NCBI GenBank assembly: GCA_019752925.1
Contig: JAIELP010000007.1
Span: 1-64,000, forward strand
Length of the DNA stretch: 64,000 bases
Origin: a bacterium
GTDB lineage: Bacteria; Bdellovibrionota; Bdellovibrionia; Bdellovibrionales; Bdellovibrionaceae
Direction of reading: 5' to 3'
Made by a program: the position numbers and the translations under genes
The notes under the pieces: generated by a model
Databases searched by the model: none
What the model was told of the DNA's origin: nothing
The model's input: the letters and a program-made list of their open reading frames with translations, nothing else
Shown: positions 53,164 to 62,604 of the stretch, piece by piece
Layout: each line of letters begins with the position of its first letter
Position numbering within the stretch: position 1 is the first letter of the stretch

Positions 53164-55169
53164 ATATTTTTTTCACCCAGTTTTTTTAAGAAATCATTAA
53201 CTAAACTTTCGCGGGCCTCGCCACTCACCGGACGAGAGCCATGCTCATAAAAATCATAAAGTTCTTTTGAACAGTCTGTCAAAAATCGAGATGCAAAAAC
53301 CGGTTTAATTTGGCCCATTTTTTTGCGCTGACGACAATAGGTTAAAGTTAATTTCTTTTGGGCGCGGGTTATGCCCACATAAAACAGGCGGCGTTCTTCG
53401 TCTATATCCCCGCCTAGGCGTCTATGCGGAAGTAAATCTTCTTCAATTCCCACAAGTAACACCACTGGAAACTCTAGGCCCTTTGAGGCGTGAATGGTCA
53501 TTAATTGAACCTGATTTTTTTCGTCTTCTTCATTAGGATCATCGCGCAACATCATGGCATCGATAAATTCTTTAAGAGTTGCAATAGTCGGCTCGCGCTT
53601 ATTAACGAAAGATTCAACAATGCGCCCTACGATTTCAACCACCTGCCATTTTTTTTCAAAAATATTACCTTCGGCCGATTGCTGGGCTAAATAATCACGG
53701 TAACCGCATTCGCGGACTAAAAATAAAAATCTTTCAGAAATTGTTTTTCCGCATCCTTCGTCATCAAGCAAACGTTGCGGAAAAGTCCAGAGCCATTTTA
53801 ATAAGTTATCAATAGCTTCGCCGGTTTTTTCAGGAACTCCTGCTTCTTTCCATTTTTTGCAGGCTTCAGTAAAATCAATATTGTTTTGTTCAGCGTACTC
53901 TGTGAGCTTGTCAATTGTGGTTTCGCCGATACCACGGGCTGGAGTATTGATGATACGTCTAAGACTTACTTCATCCGGCCAGATCGCCTGTTTTAAATAA
54001 GATAGCCAGTCTTTAGCTTCTTTGCGGTCAAAAATAGAAGTGCCGCCAGAGATCGCGTAAGGTATTTGGGCCCGTCTTAAACCTGATTCAATAAAACCGC
54101 CCTGAGTGTTGGAACGGTATAAAATGGCAATATCAGCAAACTGAAAGTTCTGTGCTTTGAAATTTTGAATTTCGCGAACGACAAAATCGGACTCTTCGTC
54201 TTCGTTTTCTAAAACAAAAACTTCAGGTTTTTCTTTAATAGCTTCATTTTTTGTGGATTTTAAAATTTTACCATGGCGTTTGGCATTTTTAGAAATGACT
54301 TCGTTACCTAAATCTAAAATACTTGAAACCGATCGGTAATTTCTTTCGAGCTTTACAACTTCGCACTTATCATGAGTATGCGGGAAATTTAAAATATTAT
54401 TAATTTCAGCTCCACGCCAGCCGTAAATAGACTGATCGTCGTCTCCCACCACAGTTAAATTATTATGTTGCGCTGATAGCGCTTCAATTAAATTCATCTG
54501 TTCTAAGTTGGTATCCTGAAACTCATCCACCATAATTTGTGAAAAATGGTTTTGCATGCCCTCTAAAACATCGGGATGATTTTTGAATAATCTTAATGGC
54601 TCCAGTAATAAACCTTCGAAATCTGTTACACCCAGAGTTTTTAATTTTTTTTCGTATTTAGGAGCCAGCACTTCTGCCAGTTCGTGATACTCTTCTAACA
54701 TACCCGGTGGAGGTTTTTTTCCGGCACGCAGTAAATTAATTAAATTAGATAGTTTAGCGGCATCAAATTTATCTTTAGTATTGATCTTAATTTCTTTAAC
54801 CAACTCTTTTATTAATGCACTTGTGTCGTTTTGATCAAGCACTCCGAAGTTAGCCGAAAGACCAATGCGCTTATAGTTTTTACGCAAAAGCTGAAGCCCA
54901 AAGGAATGAAATGTTCCCGCCCACAGCCCTTTGGCTTTAGGACCAATTTTTAACTGCACACGGTGCTTAAGCTCGCGCGCCGCTTTATTCGTAAAAGTGA
55001 GAACACAAATTTTAGCAGCCGGCGCAATGCCATCGGCAATTAAACGACCGGTTCTTGATACAAGTACCGTTGTTTTACCCGAACCCGCCCCTGCCAAAAT
55101 AAGCAAAGGGCCGTAGTTATGAGCTACAGCCGAACACTGTTCAGGGTTAAGGTCTTTGTACCAATCCAT
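53160..55169 (-). CDS. UvrD/Rep-type SF1A helicase
   Basis: The 669-residue product has SF1A motifs: Q motif (LNPEQCSAV), Walker A GAGSGKTT (residues 27-34), DEFQDTN near 215, GDDDQSIYGWRG, and HASKGLEFPVV. It unwinds 3'-5' DNA in replication or repair. It ends at LKKLGEKNI and lacks the Tudor-like tail of UvrD and PcrA (a HxKFGxG motif), which is instead found in the next gene upstream. The length is Rep-like. Confidence 0.94.
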   Translation of the reverse strand: MDWYKDLNPEQCSAVAHNYGPLLILAGAGSGKTTVLVSRTGRLIADGIAPAAKICVLTFTNKAARELKHRVQLKIGPKAKGLWAGTFHSFGLQLLRKNYKRIGLSANFGVLDQNDTSALIKELVKEIKINTKDKFDAAKLSNLINLLRAGKKPPPGMLEEYHELAEVLAPKYEKKLKTLGVTDFEGLLLEPLRLFKNHPDVLEGMQNHFSQIMVDEFQDTNLEQMNLIEALSAQHNNLTVVGDDDQSIYGWRGAEINNILNFPHTHDKCEVVKLERNYRSVSSILDLGNEVISKNAKRHGKILKSTKNEAIKEKPEVFVLENEDEESDFVVREIQNFKAQNFQFADIAILYRSNTQGGFIESGLRRAQIPYAISGGTSIFDRKEAKDWLSYLKQAIWPDEVSLRRIINTPARGIGETTIDKLTEYAEQNNIDFTEACKKWKEAGVPEKTGEAIDNLLKWLWTFPQRLLDDEGCGKTISERFLFLVRECGYRDYLAQQSAEGNIFEKKWQVVEIVGRIVESFVNKREPTIATLKEFIDAMMLRDDPNEEDEKNQVQLMTIHASKGLEFPVVLLVGIEEDLLPHRRLGGDIDEERRLFYVGITRAQKKLTLTYCRQRKKMGQIKPVFASRFLTDCSKELYDFYEHGSRPVSGEARESLVNDFLKKLGEKNI

Positions 55170-55189
55170 AGTAACTTAAATTTGAGATA

Positions 55190-55618
55190 CTAGTGTTTGT
55201 TGTGCATTAAAGTTTTAAGTTCGTCGGAGAACATAACGTCCACGCGATCAATCTGAACCACTTTAACAAAACCCGGGCCAAATTTAGGATGATCAATTTT
55301 TTGATCTAATTCGTATTTAGTACGGATATTAAATGGTAAGCCCTTTTCATCACCGCGGTTCATCATGAGCTGATTGTATTCATCTGCATGGGAAGATTTA
55401 CGAACAGAAGTTTTTCTAACTCCGGTAGTTGCTTTTTTTGCCATTGAGGCACCTGCTTTCGGTAATGTGTAAGTTTTTTTACTGTGACAAACTTCACATT
55501 CGATTTTAGCCGAAGTCGATGAAGTGTGAGTGATTACTTTATGGTAACGGTCGGCATCGCACTTTTTGCAGAAAGTAAAAAACGATTTAGCCACCGGCGG
55601 TAATGTCATTGTGCTCAT
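55190..55618 (-). CDS. zinc-ribbon protein with Tudor-like C-terminal tail
   Basis: This 142-residue protein has an N-terminal zinc ribbon (FCKKC, Cys17/Cys20, and CEVC, Cys41/Cys44), a basic linker, and a C-terminal motif KIDHPKFGPGFVKVV followed by VDVMFSDELKTLMHNK. The HxKFGxG and the F-x-x-x-x-KTL pattern match the Tudor-like tail of PcrA/UvrD that binds RNA polymerase. It is 20 bases upstream of the helicase gene on the same strand. Confidence 0.85.
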   Translation of the reverse strand: MSTMTLPPVAKSFFTFCKKCDADRYHKVITHTSSTSAKIECEVCHSKKTYTLPKAGASMAKKATTGVRKTSVRKSSHADEYNQLMMNRGDEKGLPFNIRTKYELDQKIDHPKFGPGFVKVVQIDRVDVMFSDELKTLMHNKH

Positions 55619-55622
55619 AAAA

Positions 55623-56501
55623 CTATCCTTGTTTCAGTTTATAAATTGTTAATGGATCTTTTAATGTTTTGCGCGCAATTTCTTCCGCACTCAGGTAAAA
55701 AGGTCCTTCTTTGTTTTGTATTTTTTCTTGAATTTTAATCATGGACTCTTCGCTGGTTGGCTCAACAACAAGTTCTGTTGGTCCGTATTTTTCTAAAAAT
55801 GCAAAGTCCGGCTCTTTTGTGAAAAACTTTTCCCAGCAATCCGTATTCACTTCGCAACGATAAGTCATTGTTTTGGCATGCGTGTGCAGTGGAGCGTAGG
55901 AGCCAATCATTTCTAAGTGACCGTAGTTTGAATGTAACTTTAACGAAGGGCTTCCCCATTGAGTCATACCCGAACACTGATTTACATTGGCATACCAAAG
56001 AGCAAAGGCCTTAGATAAAAATCCTAAACCGTAATACTGCTCTTCTTTAGGTAACATGGAGTTCACCGAACAAAGATCGTAGGCCACCCACTCACCTTTG
56101 TGCATAGTGGGGATAATAATAAATAAAGAAAGTGGACACCATTCTTGTTCAGGTGAGCAATTCAATATTTCTAATATTTTTTTAGGAAGTTTTGATGTGC
56201 GACCTGCAAAACCAGCAACAAAACCTGGCATAGCAGCGCAATCGTAAAACACCCAGCGTGGAATGGCTAAATCCTGCTTACCGAAGGATTTCCATTCGAT
56301 TTGATAAATAGCTTCAGCAAAGGGAAGCTCTTTAACGTCTAAGGGATTTTTATAAATAGGATCAAACTGAAACCAATCCAGCTTATGGCGCGTTCCCGGA
56401 GAGTCGATCTGGTTTTCCGGGCGTACAAATACGTAAGGGCGAATATCACCCGTGTGCATCCATTCAGATTTCAATAAAAGCGGATTGATCGAAGCTAGCA
56501 T
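55623..56501 (-). CDS. hypothetical protein
   Basis: This 292-residue protein has no signal peptide and no domain I recognise. It has many Trp, Tyr and Phe residues and Cys in scattered positions. Its ATG overlaps the fumC stop by one base (TAATG), and the next gene follows after four bases, so it is in the operon fumC to helicase. No function is proposed. Confidence 0.78.
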   Translation of the reverse strand: MLASINPLLLKSEWMHTGDIRPYVFVRPENQIDSPGTRHKLDWFQFDPIYKNPLDVKELPFAEAIYQIEWKSFGKQDLAIPRWVFYDCAAMPGFVAGFAGRTSKLPKKILEILNCSPEQEWCPLSLFIIIPTMHKGEWVAYDLCSVNSMLPKEEQYYGLGFLSKAFALWYANVNQCSGMTQWGSPSLKLHSNYGHLEMIGSYAPLHTHAKTMTYRCEVNTDCWEKFFTKEPDFAFLEKYGPTELVVEPTSEESMIKIQEKIQNKEGPFYLSAEEIARKTLKDPLTIYKLKQG

Positions 56502-57895
56502 TAACCCAAGGGCCCGATCATGGTTTCAGGTCTTACAACCTGATCAAATTTTTCAGCGGTTAATAAACCTAATTTCACCGCTTCTTCTTTTAATGTAGTT
56601 CCGTTTTTGTGAGCGGTTTTAGCAATTTTAGCCGCATTGTCGTAACCGATGTGCGGGTTCAAAGCTGTTACTAACATTAAAGAATTATCTAAATGTTTTT
56701 TAATTTGAGCTGTATTGGCCGTAATACCACTTACACAGTGGTCGGTGAAACTTTCGCAAGCATCTGCAATTAAACGAATTGAGTTTAAACAGTTAAACAC
56801 AATAACAGGTTTGAAAACGTTTAATTCAAAGTGCCCTGTAGCTCCGCCAATGTTAACTGCCACGTCGTTACCCAATACTTGAGCACACACCATGGTCATG
56901 GCTTCGCTTTGTGTAGGATTAACTTTACCTGGCATAATAGAAGAGCCCGGTTCATTTTCCGGTAAATTTAATTCGCCGAAACCACAACGTGGTCCGCTAC
57001 CTAATAAACGAATGTCATTGGCAATTTTCATTAAGGAAACCGCAATAGTTTTTAAAGCACCGTGCACTTCCACTAAAGCATCATGCGACGCTAAAGCTTC
57101 AAATTTATTGGGAGCTGATACAAAAGGAATTTTAGTTTCAGAAGCGATAGCTGCTGCTGCTTTAACAGGGAAATCTTTGTGAGTATTTAAACCAGTACCA
57201 ACTGCAGTCCCACCTAATGCTAATTCATGCAAGTGAGGTAAAGTGTTTTTAATACGTTGAATAGAATTTTTCATTTGCGTTGAGTAACCGGAAAATTCCT
57301 GACCTAAAGTTAAAGGAGTTGCATCCATCAAGTGAGTGCGACCGATTTTAACGATGGGTTTAAATTCCTGAGATTTAGCCTCTAAAGCTTTTTGTAATTT
57401 TTCAAGCATTGGGATTAAACGCGAATGAACACGCTCAGCCACCGCAATGTGCATAGCTGTTGGAAATGTGTCGTTAGAGCTTTGGCCTTTGTTCACATCA
57501 TCATTCGGGTGAATTTCTTTATTTGGTAAAGTTAAGTTCTGCATGGTCATGGCACGGTTGGCGATAACTTCGTTGGCGTTCATGTTGGTTTGAGTGCCCG
57601 AACCGGTTTGCCAAACAACTAATGGAAAGTGTTGATCTAATCCGCCGCCAATAACTTCGTCGGCTGCTTTAACGATGAACTCAGCTTTTTTCTTATCAAG
57701 TAAACCCAGTTCAGCATTTGTTAAAGCGGCGCATTTTTTTAATACGCCCAAGGCTTTAATCATTTCACGCGGGAATCTGTCGCCGCCGATTTTAAAATTT
57801 TCAGTTGATCTTTGTGTTTGTGCTCCCCAAAGTGCATTGGCCGGAACTTTAACATCACCCATGGTGTCTTTTTCAATTCTGAATTCTTGAGACAT
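56501..57895 (-). CDS. fumC: class II fumarate hydratase
   Basis: The 464-residue product has the class II fumarase signature [16 protein letters not shown], the [10 protein letters not shown] region and the [16 protein letters not shown] start. It interconverts fumarate and malate and needs no iron-sulfur cluster. The length is standard. It heads the five-gene run down to the GT39 gene. Confidence 0.97.
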   Translation of the reverse strand: MSQEFRIEKDTMGDVKVPANALWGAQTQRSTENFKIGGDRFPREMIKALGVLKKCAALTNAELGLLDKKKAEFIVKAADEVIGGGLDQHFPLVVWQTGSGTQTNMNANEVIANRAMTMQNLTLPNKEIHPNDDVNKGQSSNDTFPTAMHIAVAERVHSRLIPMLEKLQKALEAKSQEFKPIVKIGRTHLMDATPLTLGQEFSGYSTQMKNSIQRIKNTLPHLHELALGGTAVGTGLNTHKDFPVKAAAAIASETKIPFVSAPNKFEALASHDALVEVHGALKTIAVSLMKIANDIRLLGSGPRCGFGELNLPENEPGSSIMPGKVNPTQSEAMTMVCAQVLGNDVAVNIGGATGHFELNVFKPVIVFNCLNSIRLIADACESFTDHCVSGITANTAQIKKHLDNSLMLVTALNPHIGYDNAAKIAKTAHKNGTTLKEEAVKLGLLTAEKFDQVVRPETMIGPLG

Positions 57896-57914
57896 TTTTA
57901 CTACTCCGTAATAT

Positions 57915-58721
57915 TTAGTTCTTTGTTAAATATCCAACACTGCGCTCGCCGCGCACGACTTGGCCCACACTGGCCTGATCTGTTGGATAAATGACAAGCT
58001 CCGAAATATTAACATGAGGAGGCTGAGCCAAACACCACAAAATTGTATTGGCAATATCCATAGCTGTTAGCGGCATCATATCACTGTAAACAGCCTCTGC
58101 TTTTTGCTGATTTCCTAAGCGAACCACAGAGAATTCCGTGTTAACCATACCGGGCTCTATGTTGCTCACTCTAACTCCAGTACCTTTTAAGTCCATTCTG
58201 AGAGCATCGCTGATAGCTCGCACCGCAAATTTAGTGGCGCAATAAACAGTTCCACCTTCATAAACCAGACGTCCTGCTACTGAGCCCATGTTAATTATGT
58301 GCCCTTTGTTCTGTATGATACTCGGTAACAACTCGCGTGTTACATTTAGCACGCCTTTAACATTTGTATCGAGCATTTCATTCCAGTCTTCAGCTTTTGA
58401 GTTTTGAAAAAGCTCAACGCCTTTTGCAAGGCCGGCATTATTAACTAGGTTTTTTACTTGTAATTTTTTCTTCTTAATTTCGCTCGCCAATTTGGCTACT
58501 TCCGCATTTTTTTGCACGTCTAATTTGAAGATCAGTACGTCTTTTGCACCAAGATCAATACATTGCTTTTGAATCTTTTTAAGTCGGTCTATACGACGAG
58601 CCGTTAAGATTAAACAGCTCTTTTTTTTAGCCAGCTCGAAAGCTGTTGCTTGGCCAATTCCAGATGAGGCTCCGGTAATAAATGTATAGGTATTTTGCGC
58701 TTTATTTTGAGGCTTTTTCAT
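57915..58721 (-). CDS. SDR-family oxidoreductase (YdfG-like)
   Basis: From the ATG at 58721 (TTAGGA ribosome site) the product is 268 residues: TGASSGIG cofactor loop near the start, NNAG, and catalytic YCATKFAV (Tyr and Lys). An outer ATG at 58754 would add 11 residues and overlap the start codon of the divergent gene. It resembles classical NADP-dependent SDRs such as YdfG; substrate unknown. Confidence 0.93.
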   Translation of the reverse strand: MKKPQNKAQNTYTFITGASSGIGQATAFELAKKKSCLILTARRIDRLKKIQKQCIDLGAKDVLIFKLDVQKNAEVAKLASEIKKKKLQVKNLVNNAGLAKGVELFQNSKAEDWNEMLDTNVKGVLNVTRELLPSIIQNKGHIINMGSVAGRLVYEGGTVYCATKFAVRAISDALRMDLKGTGVRVSNIEPGMVNTEFSVVRLGNQQKAEAVYSDMMPLTAMDIANTILWCLAQPPHVNISELVIYPTDQASVGQVVRGERSVGYLTKN

Positions 58722-58752
58722 ACTATACATCCTAACCAAATCCGGAGAAAAC

Positions 58753-59427
58753 ATGAATCAAATAAAACTATTGGTACTGGGAGTAATTACAACTGCCTCT
58801 TTAAATATCAAAGCTGATGTTTTGTCGGGCTTTATGGACCTGAGTAACTTATATGGAAACACCAATGCCGGTCGTTACTTTGTAGGCCTTGCTCTTAATA
58901 TTGACAAAACGGCTGTGCTTGAAGTTTCGCAGTCACTCGGTGCTGCTCAAGGCAATGAACCTTGGGATGAACCTAAAGTATGTTTAACAGACCTAAACCT
59001 TATTGCAGGCCGTGCCGATTTAATTTTAACAGACGCGGACCGCGATGAGAGCCTGACCACTTCACAACAAGTTCGATTAAATGCAACTCACTACGATGAA
59101 ACTGAAAAATGCAGCTCTGTTGAAGAAATTTTAGCAAAAGGCATCAGCTTTTCATCTTACATTAACATGGGCACAATAAAATTAAATCGCAAAGCTCCTT
59201 TTGATTATGAGTCGCTCGAAACTTACATCAGCGTTTTTCCTTATGGTTATTCAATCAATCTACAGGCCACTCAATATGCAAAAGGCCGCTTTATCGTTAT
59301 GGATTTAAAATCTCAGATGTCATCACAGCTTAAACGCGGTAGCAAAAACGCTTTAAGCCACTACACCACAGCAACTAAAGATCAAACCACTTTATCACTA
59401 GGACAAGGTCAAATTGAGCTCAAGTAA
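58753..59427 (+). CDS. secreted protein of unknown function
   Basis: This 224-residue protein has a signal peptide (cleavage near IKA-DV) and a beta-rich mature part with many short Asp-containing strands. A CCGGAG ribosome site precedes the ATG. The start codon overlaps an alternative start of the opposite SDR gene (CATG). The EVE gene overlaps its end by 14 bases. No family is recognised. Confidence 0.75.
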   Translation: MNQIKLLVLGVITTASLNIKADVLSGFMDLSNLYGNTNAGRYFVGLALNIDKTAVLEVSQSLGAAQGNEPWDEPKVCLTDLNLIAGRADLILTDADRDESLTTSQQVRLNATHYDETEKCSSVEEILAKGISFSSYINMGTIKLNRKAPFDYESLETYISVFPYGYSINLQATQYAKGRFIVMDLKSQMSSQLKRGSKNALSHYTTATKDQTTLSLGQGQIELK

Positions 59428-59914
59428 AGACATAAAACCAAAAGCAAAACCGGCCCTAGGCGCATGGCTGATGAAGTCTGAGCCTGATGTGTTTTCATTA
59501 ACTCATCTGAAAAAAAATAAAACCACCTTGTGGGAAGGCGTAAGAAATTATCAAGCCCGAAATTACATGATGAACGATATGAAAGTGGGCGATCCTGTTT
59601 TATTTTATCATTCCAGCTGCGAAGTTCCGGGCGTTGCAGGTATTGCCACTATTAGCAAAACAGCTGTGCCTGATCCTACCCAGTTTGATAAAAAATCTGA
59701 ATACTACGATCCAAAAGCCACCAAAGCCAAACCTATCTGGTTTTGTACGGAAGTTGCATTTGTAGCTGAGTTCTCTAGCGTAGTAAGCCTTGAACAAATC
59801 AAAGCCGATAAAAAATTAGCCGACATGATGGTGATCCAAAAAGGTTCAAGACTTTCTATCCAGCCCGTAGCTCCGAAAGATTTTGAATATATAAATAAGC
59901 TCGGAATCAAGTGA
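59414..59914 (+). CDS. EVE-domain protein
   Basis: The 166-residue product starts with a TTG (AAGG four bases upstream) and has the EVE signature WLMKSEPDVFSL, WEGVRNYQARNYM and VLFYHSSC. EVE/YTH-like domains bind modified bases in RNA or DNA. A later ATG within LMKSEP would cut off the conserved Trp, so the TTG is chosen. It overlaps the upstream gene by 14 bases and the downstream gene by four. Confidence 0.92.
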   Translation: MSSSKDIKPKAKPALGAWLMKSEPDVFSLTHLKKNKTTLWEGVRNYQARNYMMNDMKVGDPVLFYHSSCEVPGVAGIATISKTAVPDPTQFDKKSEYYDPKATKAKPIWFCTEVAFVAEFSSVVSLEQIKADKKLADMMVIQKGSRLSIQPVAPKDFEYINKLGIK

Positions 59915-60852
59915 AGCCGAAATTATTTTTAGCTCCTATGGAAGGCGTTACCGACTGGGCTATGCGAGATTTACTCACAGATGTGGGTGGCATTGATCAA
60001 TGCGTAACAGAGTTTTTACGCGTAACCGATAATTTACATTCTGACGAAGTTTTCTATAAAAACTGTCCTGAATTATTAACAGGCTCGCGCACCCGCAGTG
60101 GCACTCCGGTGTTTGTTCAACTACTGGGCGGCAAAGTAGAGCCCTTAGTTAGAAATGCCGTACGCGCGCAGGAATTAGGTGCCTTAGGCATCGATTTAAA
60201 CTTCGGCTGCCCGGCTAAAACCGTTAACCGTCATGATGGTGGCGCGACCTTATTAAAATTCACCGACCGCCTTTACAATATCGTAAAATCAGTGCGCGAT
60301 GCAGTTCCTAAACAAACTCCGGTCACTGCAAAAATTCGTTTAGGTTTTGATGACCCAACAGCCTGTTTAGAAAATGCAAAAGCTATTGAAGCCGCCGGTG
60401 CCGATTGGCTTACAGTTCACTGCCGCACTAAAACCGATGGCTACAAACCACCCGCTTACTGGGAATGGATCGCCAAAATCAAAGAAGTAAGTAAAATAAA
60501 AATTATCACCAACGGTGAAATCTGGAATTTAGAAGATTATAAAAACTGTGCTGCTATTGCACAAACTGAAGACTACATGATTGGCCGCGGAGCTTTACGC
60601 AATCCGTTTATTTTTAAACAGATTAAAGAATTGCATCATCAAGAGCAACCGACCTATCAGGAAATTAAAATTTTACTACCGGGATTTTTTAACTCCAGCT
60701 CTAATTATGTAAGTGCTCCGTTTGCCGTGGCACGAACTAAGGGTTGGCTCAAACAATTGGCATTTACCGCTCCAGAGTTTAATGAGTTGTTTGACGAATT
60801 AAAAGTTATTACGAAGCCCTTAGAGTTCCGTGAGCGTTTAGAATCTCTTTAA
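59911..60852 (+). CDS. tRNA-dihydrouridine synthase
   Basis: This 313-residue protein starts with a GTG inside the EVE stop (GTGA). It has LAPMEGVTDWAMR, the FMN-binding region and the catalytic-Cys motif NFGCPAKTVNRHDGG. It reduces uridine to dihydrouridine in tRNA. The DusC-like type is likely but not certain. A second dus gene lies near 62 kb on the other strand. Confidence 0.94.
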   Translation: MKPKLFLAPMEGVTDWAMRDLLTDVGGIDQCVTEFLRVTDNLHSDEVFYKNCPELLTGSRTRSGTPVFVQLLGGKVEPLVRNAVRAQELGALGIDLNFGCPAKTVNRHDGGATLLKFTDRLYNIVKSVRDAVPKQTPVTAKIRLGFDDPTACLENAKAIEAAGADWLTVHCRTKTDGYKPPAYWEWIAKIKEVSKIKIITNGEIWNLEDYKNCAAIAQTEDYMIGRGALRNPFIFKQIKELHHQEQPTYQEIKILLPGFFNSSSNYVSAPFAVARTKGWLKQLAFTAPEFNELFDELKVITKPLEFRERLESL

Positions 60853-60944
60853 TTGAACAAACTAGACTTAAAACCACTTTAGTTATGTTCAAAAAACGTC
60901 GAAATCTTCTATACGTTGATATAGTTAAAATCGGCATTCGGAAC

Positions 60945-61014
60945 CTCCAATCATAATTGGAGATTAAGGTGTCCCTAAAGCGAAGCTGGAGTATTCCACC
61001 TTCGCTTTATGCAT
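60945..61014 (+). ncRNA. two-hairpin element, terminator or small RNA candidate
   Basis: CTCCAAT (60945-60951) pairs with ATTGGAG (60956-60962) around CATA. A second stem TAAAGCGAAG (60976-60985) pairs with CTTCGCTTTA (61000-61009), with an inner TGGA/TCCA pair. ATGCATTTTT follows. The second hairpin could end the dus transcript; the two together could be a short RNA. The rest of the 60853-61083 gap shows nothing else. Confidence 0.5.
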
Positions 61015-61083
61015 TTTTGATGCTGGCATAGATAAAAGCAATCAAGCTTGCTGTTGGTAAAAACTAAGTATAAATTCAGAGCC

Positions 61084-61347
61084 ATGAAACAAACTGCAAA
61101 AATAAAAATGATTAAAAAGAATCCCTGCCCTTATTGCGACCGCGCTATGAATTTTTTTAATGGCAAAGGCTGGGAAGTTGAAATCGTTGACCTCACGAAT
61201 AATCTTGATGAACTTCAAGTGTGGAAACAAAAAACCGGCTGGCAAACTGTGCCGATGATATTTATCAACGACACTCTGATCGGCGGCTACAGTGATATTA
61301 AAGCCCTCGATGATGAAGGCAAACTTGATTCAATGGTAACCAGTTAG
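61084..61347 (+). CDS. glutaredoxin
   Basis: From the ATG at 61084 the product is 87 residues with the dithiol motif CPYC (Cys15, Cys18), the cis-Pro region TVPMIFI and GGYSDI. It reduces disulfides with glutathione. The ribosome site is weak (CAGAG). A start at 61048 would add 12 residues and is not needed. The opposite-strand small gene follows its stop by three bases. Confidence 0.93.
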   Translation: MKQTAKIKMIKKNPCPYCDRAMNFFNGKGWEVEIVDLTNNLDELQVWKQKTGWQTVPMIFINDTLIGGYSDIKALDDEGKLDSMVTS

Positions 61348-61350
61348 TCT

Positions 61351-61485
61351 TTATTTTTTTTCTTCGATCTGAATATCAGGTCTTGTATCGTAGGCCTGTT
61401 TCATCATCACACAAAATGCTACGGCTGTTACCGTAGCTAGCGCTGTAAATAACCATACAAATTTTTTACCGTTCATTGTTTTCAT
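61351..61485 (-). CDS. 44-residue single-membrane-segment protein
   Basis: This small gene lies 10 bases after the stop of the second dus gene on the same strand. An ATG with a GGAG ribosome site (ACGGAGTTAAAATG) starts a 44-residue peptide: basic start MKTMNGKK, a hydrophobic segment of about 20 residues (VWLFTALATVTAVAFCVMM) and a charged tail ending QIEEKK. The peptide is too short for usual gene finders. Function unknown. Confidence 0.65.
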   Translation of the reverse strand: MKTMNGKKFVWLFTALATVTAVAFCVMMKQAYDTRPDIQIEEKK

Positions 61486-61495
61486 TTTAACTCCG

Positions 61496-62554
61496 TTATT
61501 GTCTTAATTCTGTTCTTAAATTCATTCGTTGTTGTTGCTGGAAAAACTGTCCTACTAATACACGTAAATCGTTCAGCGTTTTTGCACGGCTGGCCACTGC
61601 CATCAAGGCATGGCCGAATTCCAACCACACATGAGTGGTTTTAATAAAAAATTGAATTTTTCTGAGTGTAACCGACTCCGACACTCCGGCGTTGAGCATA
61701 AAATCTTCTTCGCAGTAATCTATAAATTTTAAAAGCGCGCGACCGTACTCGGCTCCCTCTTCTTCGGCTGTAGCAGGAGCTTTTTGATTTTCAAATGCTA
61801 TTGGATTTTCAAAATTAAGTTTTTCGCCCAATTGCCACAACATCCATGGGCGCGCAGCTAAAGCTCTCCCCGCCATTGCTTTATCGGCACCGGTTGTGGT
61901 GAGCATTTGGATAACATCATCGGCAGTTTGAATATCGCCGTTACCTATGATCGGAATTGAAACATGTTTCTTAAGTTCGGTGATTTGGTTCCAGTCGGCT
62001 GAACCTCTTCTTTTTTGCTCGGCTGTGCGCGGATGCAATGTAATCCAGTCGGCACCGGCATCTACAAGCTTTTGTACAAACACGATTAACTCAGGAACTG
62101 ATTTTTCGCTACCCACTGCTCTTAACTTTACCGACACCGGTACTGTGGAATGTTTTTTTGTGATCTCGACTACTTTAGCCGCGTAATCAACATCACCCAT
62201 GAGTGAAACACCATAATTATGCTTCAAAGCTTTTTGAACCGGACAGCCCATATTGATATCAATACCCGAAGCTCCCCACTCGTTCACCAAGCGGATAACT
62301 GATTTTTCGATAGGAATTTCTTCATTACCTAAAATTTGTGGAACTAAGTTGTTTTCTTCGCTTCGTCTTAAGGTTTCAGGAGTGGTTTTAAGGTTTTCTC
62401 TGGGCACTCGGCGCGAGTTGAGCATTTCGGTAGGCCAATGAGTTGTAGCATTTTTCGGCATATAGTCGTTCATCAGGCGTCTGAGCGAAACGTGAGTGAG
62501 GCCCACCATGGGTGCCAAACAAAGAGGATAATTTAATTCGTTCACATTGCGCAT
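61496..62554 (-). CDS. tRNA-dihydrouridine synthase
   Basis: This 352-residue protein has LAPMVGLTHVSLRR, the catalytic Cys in NMGCPVQKALKHNYGVSLM (shown in part) and GNGDIQTADDV. It is a second Dus enzyme, with a longer C-terminal helical extension than the one near 60 kb. Dus enzymes modify different tRNA positions, so the two probably have different targets. The small membrane-protein gene follows. Confidence 0.93.
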   Translation of the reverse strand: MRNVNELNYPLCLAPMVGLTHVSLRRLMNDYMPKNATTHWPTEMLNSRRVPRENLKTTPETLRRSEENNLVPQILGNEEIPIEKSVIRLVNEWGASGIDINMGCPVQKALKHNYGVSLMGDVDYAAKVVEITKKHSTVPVSVKLRAVGSEKSVPELIVFVQKLVDAGADWITLHPRTAEQKRRGSADWNQITELKKHVSIPIIGNGDIQTADDVIQMLTTTGADKAMAGRALAARPWMLWQLGEKLNFENPIAFENQKAPATAEEEGAEYGRALLKFIDYCEEDFMLNAGVSESVTLRKIQFFIKTTHVWLEFGHALMAVASRAKTLNDLRVLVGQFFQQQQRMNLRTELRQ

Positions 62555-62604
62555 AAAGAGCTTTTACACTTTATTTTTTGGAAATAAAAGTATTAGATCA
62601 ATTC

